From positions 1-22,161 of IMG/VR virus record IMGVR_UViG_3300038701_000315: a DNA stretch of 22,161 nt, one strand, 5' to 3'. Both the position numbers and the translations under genes were made by a program. This document shows, piece after piece, positions 14,711 through 22,161 of this stretch. The DNA comes from a virus. The stretch's first letter is position 1, and every line of letters starts with the position of its first letter. The notes beneath the pieces were generated by a model. It did no database searches. It had not been told where the DNA came from and saw only the letters and a program-made list of their open reading frames with translations.

Positions 14711-15096
14711 AAGTTAATGATTTTATCGATCAGGCTTTACTTATCCCATACGTTAAAGGCGGCATGAAAATGTCCGGCGCTGATTGTTGGGGCATTGTTG
14801 AGCTATATTATAAGCACGTTCTTGGAATTGAGCTAGATAATAGAGGCGATATCGAAGCGGGGCATATGGGCATTCAAGAGGGCTTTGACCAAGCAACAAA
14901 TTGGAAGCCAATTGATAAGCCTGAAAATCATTGTTTGGTTGCTCTAAGGGCAGGGCGCGTAAAGGTCGGTCACATTGGCGTTTATGTTGATGGTCACGTT
15001 TTACACAGCGCGGATGAAGAAACGGGTTGCGTTTTCCAACCTATTTCAGATCGATTTATTAAAACTAGAATTACTGCGTATTTGAGGTATCAATGA
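14707..15096 (+). CDS. NlpC/P60-type tail peptidase (gpK-like)
   Basis: This 129-residue protein has the NlpC/P60 catalytic layout: C27 in SGADCWGIVELY, H89 in VKVGHIGVYVDG, and a further polar residue near H97-H100. In tail tip complexes this cysteine peptidase probably opens peptidoglycan locally on infection or processes the tip. ATG 14707 is preferred because it makes an ATGA overlap and leaves a proper distance to the GGGGA; ATG 14698 in frame is too close to it. Confidence 0.8.
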   Translation: MKVNDFIDQALLIPYVKGGMKMSGADCWGIVELYYKHVLGIELDNRGDIEAGHMGIQEGFDQATNWKPIDKPENHCLVALRAGRVKVGHIGVYVDGHVLHSADEETGCVFQPISDRFIKTRITAYLRYQ

Positions 15097-17723
15097 ACCA
15101 GATCGCCGTTGAAAATTTTGCGCAGGACGTAGGCCTAGGGCATGTTCATAAAGTTCCGGCTGGTTATACCGTCGAACAAATTGCAGAACATTTCTTCGAG
15201 AGCTTAGACGGGTTAACTGCTTGGATTAAAGCACCTGAAGGCTATGTGACTGAATGGATCGAAGTTAACCGCGCAACATGGAAGCTGATGCGACCTAAGA
15301 TTAGTGGCGTTCTTAAATTTGGTTATAGAGTGCAAAAAAGCGCCCTTAAAACTGTATTTGCTATCGTTGCTGCTATTACGGTTGCGGTTGTTGCCCCTTG
15401 GCTGGCTGGTACGGCGTTGTTTTCAACATTTGGCGCGTTCGCTGGTACGGCGGCGGCTTTGGTTGTTTCTGCGGGTGTGTCGCTGCTTTCAAATGCTTTA
15501 TTCCCCGCTTCTACTGATAGCGGGATTGTAAGCGCTTCAGGTGGTTCAAATGAAAATTCTACCTATTCAAACGTAGAAAGCGACAATAATGTAATTGCAA
15601 AAGCTGCTTACCTTCCTGTTGTTGCTGGTATTCGTCGAATTTCGTTGCCTGAAATAGCACAACCTAGAATGTTCTTGAGTGCTGATACAGGCTTGCAAAC
15701 TGTTCATCGCATATTCGGGCTTCATGGTGAGCATGAAATAACAGACATTCAAGTTGATGGGGTTTCTATTGATGATAATGAAGCGTTTGAATATGAAGTA
15801 ATTAATGGCGCTGAAGACGACCCAACAGAAACATTTATTGATAAGGTGTCTTGGTCCGATAGTGTGCGATCTGAATTATCGAACTTTTCGCTAACTAACT
15901 TGCTTTTGGTTGATCAGGACGAGCCAAGCAACAGCCTCCCCTTGTGGGAGCGTTTCACAAGTCGATACGATAGCCAGATGGAAGCTATTAATATTCGCTT
16001 GCAATTGTCTGGCATGATACAAAGCTCTTCTGCTGGAACATCAGTGCGTGTTCCTGTCAGAGTAAGATTTCGTGAGGCTGATACCGACGATGATTGGACA
16101 AATCTGCCTGAAATTCATTTCGTCGGGAACTTGTCTTCTACAGCCATTCAAGAACTTACGATTAGATGGGATAATGATTTCGGCACGGCTGATACGACTG
16201 GCTATATTAGTCACCAATTTTTTCAAAATGTACCAGCGGCAACGGCAGGAACATTGTCACAAGGTACAACGGGCGATCAGTGGCAAGCGGATAGTCAATT
16301 TGTGGATGGTTCAGGACTGCGTGACGTGCAAAACATTACTGGTGGGCGAAACGGTGTTAGGATTCAACTAGACCCAACCGTTTCGCCAAAAGCTAAATAT
16401 GAAATTGAAATTCAGCGGGGTTACGCGACATCTCAAAGCGGCCTGAATACATCGACTTATGTCTATTCAGGCGCTGTTCATTCGTTCTTTGATGCTTATT
16501 CAACAACTTCGGGCTGGTCGGTAAAAACTGATCAATCAGACTATCTTGCACAGGCTCAAATTTCGTTTGTTTCGACAGTTTCAGATCGTCAACCTTGTCA
16601 ACGTCCAAACACGGCATTAGTTGCTATTAAAAGTCGGGGCCAGTCGATTAAAAATGTTACCGCATTATGCGGGGCTAAAGTTCTTGATTGGGACGGTAGC
16701 GCATGGGCGACAAAAACGACAAGCTCTAACCCTGCTACACATTATTATTCAATGCTGTCAAAGTTTTATGATTATCACGGTGTCTCGTTAGATTTGATTG
16801 ATGAAGATTCAATTTTAGCATTTAGACAAGAGTGTATTGATAAAGGTTATGAGGTTTCAACATCGGTTGCAGGTGCGACAACAGCAGAAACACTGTCTTC
16901 TATTGCGGTTGCGGGTTTTGCAAAGCCTGCCGTTTCCATTGGGGTTGGTGTTGATTATTTCAGGGACCGTTCAAATGATAGACCTGTTCAAACATTTAGC
17001 CCAAGAAATGCGACAATCGAATTAGCGCTCAATCATGGTGTTAAACCGATGGGTATTAGGGCCAAATTCCAAAACGAAGAAAACGGATATATTGATGATG
17101 AAATAGAGGTTAACAATCCTTTTTATTCATCTGATCGAGTTTATGAAGTCCAAGAATACCCAACAATTACAAACCCTGAATTAGTTCGTAAACGTGCTTA
17201 CTTTGATCTTATGCAGATACATGAGCAATCACGTAGAACATGGTTGATTGAAACTTCGCTTGAAGGCACAATTTGTAAGCCTGGGGATCTTGTCGGCGTT
17301 GTTACTGATTTGCTTGATGATCTTTCATTTGGTGCGCGTGTTTCTAGTGTTGAAAGCGGTTCTATATTTGAGATTGATCAAGACGTTCCGGTGCAATCGA
17401 CTGAAAGCATATATGACACTGATAACATTTTTTCAGAGGCCAATGTTTTCACAACTGGTGAACAAAGCGTAATATTTATATCTACGCCAACCGGCACACA
17501 TCAATCAGTAATCACAGGCTTAAGCGGTCGCACTATTCGGATTGCCGATCCATTAGATACGACTAATTTTAAAGGCGCTCACGTAACGATTGGGCCTCTT
17601 ACAAACTTTATGAACAGATGTATCGTGAAGCAAGTCAACAGGCTTGATGAAGAAAGATCAGAGCTGGTTCTCGTTGATGAAGCACCAAATATTTATAGCG
17701 CTATGGAGGCGAAATTTTCATGA
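15093..17723 (+). CDS. J-like tail hub / host specificity protein
   Basis: This 876-residue protein is the largest gene in the window and follows the gpK-like gene with an ATGA overlap. Residues 86-137 are strongly hydrophobic (two membrane-type segments), seen in many J-like hubs with a fused gpI-like N-terminal part. Later segments such as YLPVVAGIRRISLPEI and RIFGLHGEHEITDIQVDGV are typical of TipJ-type hubs, and PAVSIGVGVDYFRDRSNDRP and LEGTICKPGDLVGVVTDLL lie in the central domains. It would form the tail tip and carry the fibres. The C-terminus is short compared with lambda J, with host binding probably passed on to the following genes. Confidence 0.82.
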   Translation: MNQIAVENFAQDVGLGHVHKVPAGYTVEQIAEHFFESLDGLTAWIKAPEGYVTEWIEVNRATWKLMRPKISGVLKFGYRVQKSALKTVFAIVAAITVAVVAPWLAGTALFSTFGAFAGTAAALVVSAGVSLLSNALFPASTDSGIVSASGGSNENSTYSNVESDNNVIAKAAYLPVVAGIRRISLPEIAQPRMFLSADTGLQTVHRIFGLHGEHEITDIQVDGVSIDDNEAFEYEVINGAEDDPTETFIDKVSWSDSVRSELSNFSLTNLLLVDQDEPSNSLPLWERFTSRYDSQMEAINIRLQLSGMIQSSSAGTSVRVPVRVRFREADTDDDWTNLPEIHFVGNLSSTAIQELTIRWDNDFGTADTTGYISHQFFQNVPAATAGTLSQGTTGDQWQADSQFVDGSGLRDVQNITGGRNGVRIQLDPTVSPKAKYEIEIQRGYATSQSGLNTSTYVYSGAVHSFFDAYSTTSGWSVKTDQSDYLAQAQISFVSTVSDRQPCQRPNTALVAIKSRGQSIKNVTALCGAKVLDWDGSAWATKTTSSNPATHYYSMLSKFYDYHGVSLDLIDEDSILAFRQECIDKGYEVSTSVAGATTAETLSSIAVAGFAKPAVSIGVGVDYFRDRSNDRPVQTFSPRNATIELALNHGVKPMGIRAKFQNEENGYIDDEIEVNNPFYSSDRVYEVQEYPTITNPELVRKRAYFDLMQIHEQSRRTWLIETSLEGTICKPGDLVGVVTDLLDDLSFGARVSSVESGSIFEIDQDVPVQSTESIYDTDNIFSEANVFTTGEQSVIFISTPTGTHQSVITGLSGRTIRIADPLDTTNFKGAHVTIGPLTNFMNRCIVKQVNRLDEERSELVLVDEAPNIYSAMEAKFS

Positions 17724-18523
17724 CAGCAACTCGCGATATTGGTGACCTGACAACGGATGATGATGGTGAGCGCTCAGGTGCAGAATTTGTTGCAACAACA
17801 CGAGAAAGCATTCAAGAGCTTTGGGCTTTAAATGGCGGCACTCTTTCAAATGTTTCTGGCACTAATTCGATTACTGCGGATATTTTTGTAAGCGATGGTT
17901 TTGACGCGTTAACAAATGGCCTTAGAGTGGATTTTACCCCTGTGAACACTAACACGGGCGCGGTTGAAATTAATGTTGGTGATAAAGGGTTAAAGTCTCT
18001 TAAGTCCGCTTCTGGTGATGCACTTTCAGCGGGCGATTTAGTCGCCGGAACTCATGTTGAAATCATATTCAATAGTGATGATGATTATTGGTGGGTAAAT
18101 GGTTCGAGCGGTTCAACTAACGTTACTGTTGAGGGCGGGTTGCAAGTCAAGCGTTCTGAAGTAACTCGGTTGCTTTCAGAGCAGGGGCCAGATACGGCAG
18201 AAACATCAATTTTGTCACGTTCGTTTCAGTGCACTTATACCAACTCAATTGTTGCTATTAATGGCTCTATTTCAAGAATCACAAGCACAGGAACAAGCGA
18301 CAATGCAGGAGCTGATATAAAGCTTTATGTAGATAGTGTTTTAACCGAAACAATTACAGCGCCTTGTATCACAGATAGTTACGCGGACACATCGATATAT
18401 TTTACGTATTTACCAGCAGACACGGACGCTCATACTTATGAAATCCGTGTAGAATGCGATATCGAAACTACTTATCCAGTTTCTTCGAATTGGTTCTATA
18501 TCGCAGAAAATAGGCCAAATTAA
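17720..18523 (+). CDS. Tail fibre protein
   Basis: This 267-residue protein overlaps the hub gene (ATGA). Residues 50-110 show the fibre module GLRVDFTPVNTNTGAVEINV followed by KSASGDALSAGDLVAGTHV and an aromatic end (DDDYWWVNGSS), which recurs in phage tail fibres and collar proteins. The C-terminal part (from about 140) is beta-rich and may be a trimeric receptor-binding or decoration domain (SFQCTYTNSIVAINGSISRI). No enzyme motif is visible. Confidence 0.65.
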   Translation: MTATRDIGDLTTDDDGERSGAEFVATTRESIQELWALNGGTLSNVSGTNSITADIFVSDGFDALTNGLRVDFTPVNTNTGAVEINVGDKGLKSLKSASGDALSAGDLVAGTHVEIIFNSDDDYWWVNGSSGSTNVTVEGGLQVKRSEVTRLLSEQGPDTAETSILSRSFQCTYTNSIVAINGSISRITSTGTSDNAGADIKLYVDSVLTETITAPCITDSYADTSIYFTYLPADTDAHTYEIRVECDIETTYPVSSNWFYIAENRPN

Positions 18524-18525
18524 TA

Positions 18526-19515
18526 ATGGGTTATAATCCAAGAATATTTATCGATGGTTACACAGCCAGCGACTATAGAGTGCTGCTTTCTCCAATTGAA
18601 GTAGAACTTTCTAGCCTTGATATGTCAACCATTGTTGCCCGTAAGATAAATATTGACCCACCAATTGGTGATATTTTGCTCTCAGGTGATGCTCAATCAG
18701 GGCTTGATTATCTTTTATTATCTGGCGATGCGCAAACAGGTTCAGATCGCCTATCTCGCACATTTAACAGTGCTATAAAGGTCAAGACGGGAAGTATCCA
18801 GTTTCTTATTGGAAGTCAATTTGATGTTGGCGCGGGTCCTATATCTGTATCAACAAATGTAGTTAGAACTCTGAAAGGTTATAGAACAACAGTAACCGCT
18901 AATGATGATGCTATTGAAGGCCATGACGTAAGGTCTTTGGTCCAATATCTTACAGCAATTACGCCAGGTGAAATAAGTGCTTCAGGACAATCAATTAATT
19001 TCAATGATGGGTCTCTATTCTCAATTGATACAGCGCAAATCTCTGCAACAGGTGGCACGGTAGAGACGAGGGTTGATTTAGTCTCATCTGTTGCGAGCGC
19101 ACCATTACAAGTTACTGGTGGGAACATCGGTGCTCTTGTCCAGTACAAATCAAACGTTGCCCTTGGTGGTATTGAAGCAAATACGCAAGATATTGATCTA
19201 TTATATTCAAGACTTGTCAGTGCTGGAACATCTTCAATAACGGCAACAGGCAAGACGCTAAATACAATTTATGACAGATTATCAAGTGTTGAAGTTGAGG
19301 AATTGGTCGTAGATGGCCAAGTTGTTCAAACGCTAGCTGGCTTTAAAACAAGCATTCAGCTTTCAAACATCGAGGTCACTGGAAACACAATCAATCTAAG
19401 CCAAGCGGCTGATGCACTATTGCTATCAGGCGATGAGCAGTCAGGCGGCGATTATGTGCTGCTCTCAGGTGATGCTCAATCAGGATCAGACAAAATTCTA
19501 ACAAGCAAAGTATAA
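18526..19515 (+). CDS. 22-residue repeat virion protein with SGDAQSG modules
   Basis: This 329-residue protein has three parts. Residues 51-77 and 298-325 carry paired copies of LLSGDAQSG-x-D. Residues 84-303 consist of ten repeats with an exact 22-residue period; IxVTGxxI-like cores begin at 84, 106, 128, 150, 172, 194, 216, 238, 260 and 282 (for example ISATGGTV, LQVTGGNI, ITATGKTL, IEVTGNTI). The pattern suggests stacked beta strands in a fibre-like rod. Its position among tail fibre genes supports a virion surface role. Similar VTG repeats and SGD-QSG motifs occur in other phage tail proteins, but no function is known to me. Confidence 0.7.
   Translation: MGYNPRIFIDGYTASDYRVLLSPIEVELSSLDMSTIVARKINIDPPIGDILLSGDAQSGLDYLLLSGDAQTGSDRLSRTFNSAIKVKTGSIQFLIGSQFDVGAGPISVSTNVVRTLKGYRTTVTANDDAIEGHDVRSLVQYLTAITPGEISASGQSINFNDGSLFSIDTAQISATGGTVETRVDLVSSVASAPLQVTGGNIGALVQYKSNVALGGIEANTQDIDLLYSRLVSAGTSSITATGKTLNTIYDRLSSVEVEELVVDGQVVQTLAGFKTSIQLSNIEVTGNTINLSQAADALLLSGDEQSGGDYVLLSGDAQSGSDKILTSKV
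18677..19484 (+). repeat. 25-bp direct repeats encoding LLSGDAQSG
   Basis: Positions 18677-18701 and 19460-19484 are identical over 25 bases (both begin TGCTCTCAGG). Two diverged copies follow or precede them (18720-18740 and 19429-19445). Because synonymous positions are identical too, recent duplication or gene conversion is likely. Confidence 0.75.
18775..19434 (+). repeat. Ten 22-codon protein repeats
   Basis: The repeats are exact in length (66 bases each) but diverged in DNA sequence. Conserved positions are hydrophobic-x-(V/A)-(T/S)-G/T-x-x-(I/V/L), then a Leu or Val at about +10 and Ser/Thr near +15. Confidence 0.75.
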
Positions 19516-19526
19516 AGGAATAAAAC

Positions 19527-19958
19527 ATGCCTTCACTCGTAATTTATCAGCCATTTTATGAAGAGCTTCTTCAAGGCACACACGATTTTGATAACGACAC
19601 ATTTAAATGTCTATTTAGCAATACCACGCCAGATATAACCCACGACTTGTTCGCTGATCTAACAGACATTACAGCAGAAAACGGCTATACTGCTGGTGGC
19701 GTAACTCTTGACGGTGTTACTGTTTCAAGAACTGCTGGCGTTGCAAAAGTATCGATTACTGATGAGGTCTTTACGGCTTCAGGCGGTACTGTTGGGCCTT
19801 TTGAACACTTTATTGTTTACAATAGTTCAGCAACCGATAGCCCGCTAGTTGGTTATGTGACACGCACAGAAGGTGCGGTTACCTTATCAGACGGTGAAAG
19901 TATCACATTGGATTTTGATGGTACGAACGGTGCCATTACACTACAGGCTTCTGCATAA
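19527..19958 (+). CDS. Tail-associated virion protein
   Basis: This 143-residue protein has a good Shine-Dalgarno (AAAGGAATA). The start SLVIYQPFYEELLQGTHDFD and NDTFKCLFSNTTPD, followed by beta strands with YTAGGVTLDGVTVSRTAGVA and GPFEHFIVYNSSATDSPLVG, fits a group of small phage proteins often found among tail fibre genes. The exact role is unknown; a minor fibre or tail tip component is likely. Confidence 0.6.
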   Translation: MPSLVIYQPFYEELLQGTHDFDNDTFKCLFSNTTPDITHDLFADLTDITAENGYTAGGVTLDGVTVSRTAGVAKVSITDEVFTASGGTVGPFEHFIVYNSSATDSPLVGYVTRTEGAVTLSDGESITLDFDGTNGAITLQASA

Positions 19959-20599
19959 TGGCTGATAGTCAGGTTGGCGACCTTACAGCCGCAACAACGC
20001 CGCTTTCTGGATCTGAGGATATTCACGCTGTGCAATCTGGAAACAGTCGCAAGTTAACACCTAACAATATCTTGGAAAAAGGCGCTGTACGTTTTGATGG
20101 TGTGCAATCATTAACGGATGCACAAAAAGAGCAGGCCCGCTCAAACATTGGCGGTGTCATACCAAATGCTGTTATTGAAGACCAAAAAGCATATAACGTT
20201 GCAGGCGGGACGTTTACGGCTGCGGCTTGGCAAACTAGAGACTTCAATACAGAGGTTCGCGATCCAGACAGTTTAATCTCAGTGAGTTCAAATGCATTTA
20301 CAGTTACAGTCGATGGATGGGTAGAATGGAGTTGTCCTGCATTCATGACGGATCGACACACAACACGACTATATAATGTTACTGATAGTGCTGTTGTCGT
20401 ATATGGCACTACTGAGTATGCGCGAAATTCCTACACTGTTCAAAATAGATCATTTGGTGGAGGCGCGGTTGTTGCAGGTAAAACTTATAGAATAGAGCAT
20501 TACGCGGCGGTTACAAGATCAACTCAAGGCTTCGGCGTGGAGTCTGATAATTCGGGTGTGGCGAGTGTCTATTCTCGCCTAAAATTTTGGAGAGCTTAA
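19958..20599 (+). CDS. Receptor-binding tail fibre with jelly-roll-like C-terminus
   Basis: This 213-residue protein starts in the previous stop (TAATG). The N-terminal SQVGDLTAATTPLSGSEDIH and SLTDAQKEQARSNIGG are typical tail fibre segments for attachment and trimerisation. The C-terminal half (about 70-213) has FTAAAWQTRDFNTEV, TRLYNVTDSAVVVYGTTEYA and YRIEHYAAVTRSTQGFGV, which resembles C1q/TNF-like jelly-roll domains of phage receptor-binding proteins. It is the best candidate for host recognition at the tail tip. Confidence 0.7.
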   Translation: MADSQVGDLTAATTPLSGSEDIHAVQSGNSRKLTPNNILEKGAVRFDGVQSLTDAQKEQARSNIGGVIPNAVIEDQKAYNVAGGTFTAAAWQTRDFNTEVRDPDSLISVSSNAFTVTVDGWVEWSCPAFMTDRHTTRLYNVTDSAVVVYGTTEYARNSYTVQNRSFGGGAVVAGKTYRIEHYAAVTRSTQGFGVESDNSGVASVYSRLKFWRA

Positions 20600-20600
20600 A

Positions 20601-21005
20601 ATGAAGTATGCAAAAATTGTTAACGGTGTTGTTGATGCTGTTTCTCTTTTCCCGCAGCCAGATAGTTCTTTTGTAGAGGTAGACGAAGACGTTTTTGCCG
20701 GTTTCATTCAAAATAAAAATGGCTCGTTTTCTCAACCGGAAGCTATACCACCATCGCCTAGAAGATATGGTGAATTTCGAGAGTTTATGGATCTTTTTAC
20801 TGATAATGAACAGCTTGGCATTATTTTAGCTACGCAGAAAGACCCAATAATTAAACGCTGGTATGATAAGGCTATGGGTGGTTCTTCTTTCAGCCTGGAT
20901 CATTCACAAACGGAGTTGGGCTTATCTGCTTTAGTATCGAATGGACTATTAACTGCCGAGCGGAAGGTTGAGGTCTTATCAACGGATTTTGATGCCCGAT
21001 CTTGA
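20601..21005 (+). CDS. Tail fibre-associated or assembly protein
   Basis: This 134-residue protein follows the receptor-binding gene after one base. The N-terminus MKYAKIVNGVVDAVSLFPQP with FVEVDEDVFAGF resembles small tail fibre assembly domains. The second half is helical (FREFMDLFTDNEQLGIILAT, then DPIIKRWYDKAM and LGLSALVSNGLLTAER). I have seen similar helical parts near fibre genes in alphaproteobacterial phages. The role as fibre chaperone is an inference. Confidence 0.5.
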   Translation: MKYAKIVNGVVDAVSLFPQPDSSFVEVDEDVFAGFIQNKNGSFSQPEAIPPSPRRYGEFREFMDLFTDNEQLGIILATQKDPIIKRWYDKAMGGSSFSLDHSQTELGLSALVSNGLLTAERKVEVLSTDFDARS

Positions 21006-21201
21006 ATGTACATGGTGGCCTGATAATTGGTTCGGGCTAAACATAACTGATTGCTGTATAGAGCATGATTTAGGGTCTTCCGATTGGGAGCTTTTTTTAT
21101 GTGTGGGTGAGCAAGACCTGCGCTTATGGCCGGTCGCATTTGTGATGCTTGTTGGCCTGGCAACGCTTGGGAAAATTTACCGAAAATTCCAGCGTAAATA
21201 A
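20992..21201 (+). CDS. Short phospholipase A2-like motif membrane protein
   Basis: This 69-residue protein begins inside the end of the previous gene at ATG 20992 (an in-frame TTG at 20968 is less likely). ECTWWPDNWFGLNITDCCIE-HD holds the CC-x2-HD motif (C21, C22, H25, D26) known as the active-site signature of phospholipase A2-like proteins. A later C37 could form a disulfide. Residues 47-61 form a membrane segment (VAFVMLVGLATLG) followed by a basic end. The usual calcium loop is not seen, so activity is uncertain. Position before the endolysin suggests a role in lysis, perhaps at the outer membrane. Confidence 0.55.
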   Translation: MPDLECTWWPDNWFGLNITDCCIEHDLGSSDWELFLCVGEQDLRLWPVAFVMLVGLATLGKIYRKFQRK

Positions 21202-21217
21202 TCAAAGGAAATTAAAT

Positions 21218-21895
21218 ATGAAAGTCTCAGAACGAGGCCTTGCTGAAATTGCAGGCCACGAAGGAATTGTGCTGTCTCGATATAAAGATAGTGTGGGTGT
21301 CTGGACCATTGGAATAGGGCATACTGTCAATGCAGGCCAGCCAGACCCCTCTAAAGTAGCGCGAGAATTAAGCCTGAGAGAGGTTATGGAGATTTTCGCA
21401 CGTGATGTCCAGAAATTCGAAAGGCGCGTTAACAAGGCATTCTCAAAGCCATTAACACAAGCACAGTTTGATGCGGCTGTATCATTTGATTTCAATACCG
21501 GAGGTATTCATCGAGCATCTTGGGTTAAAAAGTTCAATGCTGGCGATATTAAAGGTGCTCGCAAATCGTTTATGGCATGGCGCAAACCAAAGGAAATCAT
21601 CCCTCGCAGACAAGCGGAGAGAGATTTGTTCTTTGATGGCAAATATTCGGGCAATGGTAAGGTAAACACCTACAAGGCTACTTCGACCGGTAAGGTCATG
21701 TGGTCGAGCGGTCAGCGTGTAACACTACCAAGCTTAAGTTCTGGCAATCTTGCTCGTCCAAATAACGACAACAAGTCAAAACAAAAGAAAAAAGCAAATA
21801 AAGCAGGGCCTTTAGTTGTCGGCGGTGGCTTGGTAGTGGGTGCTTTGTACAACTGGTGGGATAATGTCACAGCTTTCTTTGCGGGGTGGTTCTAA
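21218..21895 (+). CDS. GH24 endolysin with hydrophobic C-terminal tail
   Basis: This 225-residue lysozyme cuts host peptidoglycan at lysis. The catalytic triad has T4 lysozyme spacing: E15 (GHEGI), D24 (YKDSVG) and T30 (VWTIGIGHT). ATG 21218 is chosen because AAAGGA lies 8 bases upstream; the frame is open further 5' to 21149 but that part overlaps the previous gene. No N-terminal signal-anchor is present. The C-terminus carries a lysine-rich linker (SKQKKKANKAG) and a hydrophobic segment (about 197-225, PLVVGGGLVVGALYNWW) that may anchor it to a membrane. Confidence 0.9.
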   Translation: MKVSERGLAEIAGHEGIVLSRYKDSVGVWTIGIGHTVNAGQPDPSKVARELSLREVMEIFARDVQKFERRVNKAFSKPLTQAQFDAAVSFDFNTGGIHRASWVKKFNAGDIKGARKSFMAWRKPKEIIPRRQAERDLFFDGKYSGNGKVNTYKATSTGKVMWSSGQRVTLPSLSSGNLARPNNDNKSKQKKKANKAGPLVVGGGLVVGALYNWWDNVTAFFAGWF

Positions 21896-22095
21896 TGGAA
21901 TGGTTACGCAATAAGCTCAAAGGATATCGAACTATTCTTGTTAACGTCTTCATGTCGATTATGCCTATCTTGGAAATGTCAGAGTTGCTCCAGGTAATGC
22001 CTGATGGCTGGCAAAACTGGTACGCTATCGCAATGGCTGTGATTAACCTCTGGCTTCGCTCGATCACAACAACGCCGATGGGTAAGCGCTTATGA
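21895..22095 (+). CDS. Holin-like small membrane protein
   Basis: This 66-residue protein starts in the endolysin stop (TAATG). It has a basic N-terminus, two hydrophobic segments (about 13-28, TILVNVFMSIMPILEM, and 44-56, WYAIAMAVINLWL) and a SITTTPMGKRL end that I recognise from small membrane proteins in lysis cassettes of alphaproteobacterial phages. Placement next to the endolysin supports a holin-type role, which is inferred. Its stop overlaps the next ATG. Confidence 0.62.
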   Translation: MEWLRNKLKGYRTILVNVFMSIMPILEMSELLQVMPDGWQNWYAIAMAVINLWLRSITTTPMGKRL

Positions 22096-22161
22096 TAGGT
22101 AAAATTCTGTCATGGTTATCAGGTGGTGCGATTGAGGCTATCGGAAAGCAACTAACTCATG
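22092..22161 (+). CDS. Small protein cut by the right edge
   Basis: An ATGA overlap with the holin-like gene opens a frame that runs off the window (23 residues visible, starting MIGKILSWLSGGAIEA). The start is amphipathic to hydrophobic. Similar short proteins follow holin-like genes in related phages, perhaps as a further lysis or spanin-type protein; this cannot be tested from the fragment. Confidence 0.5.
   Translation, partial: MIGKILSWLSGGAIEAIGKQLTH

Noticed and set aside
18677-19484. Phage attachment site or CRISPR-like array from the 25-bp repeats
   Set aside because: The copies lie in one reading frame and encode the same peptide motif; no regular spacers and no integrase nearby.
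21149-21217. Longer endolysin start
   Set aside because: It overlaps the previous membrane protein and has no good binding site; ATG 21218 has AAAGGA at the right distance and begins a typical lysozyme N-terminus.

Overview
The window reads as the structural and lysis half of a tailed, siphovirus-type phage (or prophage) of a Gram-negative host, most likely an alphaproteobacterium. The host call is an inference: the gene set (stand-alone DnaA domain IV protein, DUF6456-like protein, DUF4055 portal, Gp13-like capsid, DUF1833 tail protein, short CC-x2-HD lysis-cassette protein) is one I associate with alphaproteobacterial phages. Base composition is moderate. No integrase, repressor, replication polymerase, tRNA, IS element or CRISPR array was seen, so temperate or lytic lifestyle cannot be decided.

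Layout. (1) 1-1500: small early/regulatory genes: the C-terminal part of a DnaA domain IV protein, a tiny exported protein, a DUF6456-like protein, a small zinc-ribbon-like protein and an unknown. (2) 1500-1860: the only long gene-free stretch. It carries a good sigma70-like promoter and a dense set of inverted repeats that fold into nested hairpins, a candidate structured RNA or long 5' leader of the late operon. (3) 1861-2381: small unknown genes. (4) 2374-9451: packaging and head: terS, terL, portal, scaffold, major capsid protein, an intrinsic terminator directly after the capsid gene, SAP/HeH-like small protein, DnaT-like connector, neck protein, MuF-type head protein. (5) 9463-9954: an AT-rich HNH homing endonuclease inserted between head and tail genes. 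(6) 9955-17723: tail: HK97 gp10-like protein, tail terminator, tube protein, tail chaperones G and G-T joined by a -1 frameshift, tape measure, gpM-like, DUF1833/gpL-like, NlpC/P60 gpK-like, and J-like hub. A small antisense ORF fills the only gap in this block. (7) 17720-21005: tail fibre and receptor-binding proteins, including one built of exact 22-residue repeats and one with a jelly-roll-like C-terminus. (8) 20992-22161: lysis: a CC-x2-HD (phospholipase A2-like) membrane protein, a GH24 endolysin with a hydrophobic C-terminal tail, a holin-like protein and a cut-off small membrane protein.

The genes work in sequence. Terminase packages DNA through the portal into a scaffold-built shell; connector and neck proteins close the head; the terminator and gp10-like proteins join it to a tail whose length is set by a short (578 aa) tape measure with help from the frameshifted chaperone. 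The hub and fibres recognise the host, and the last genes break the envelope. Almost all genes overlap or nearly touch (ATGA and TAATG junctions), which implies translational coupling in one long transcript.

The most interesting parts are the 1500-1860 structured non-coding region, the well-formed TTTTTTC frameshift site, the antisense ORF, the 22-residue repeat protein with flanking SGDAQSG modules, and the unusual lysis proteins.
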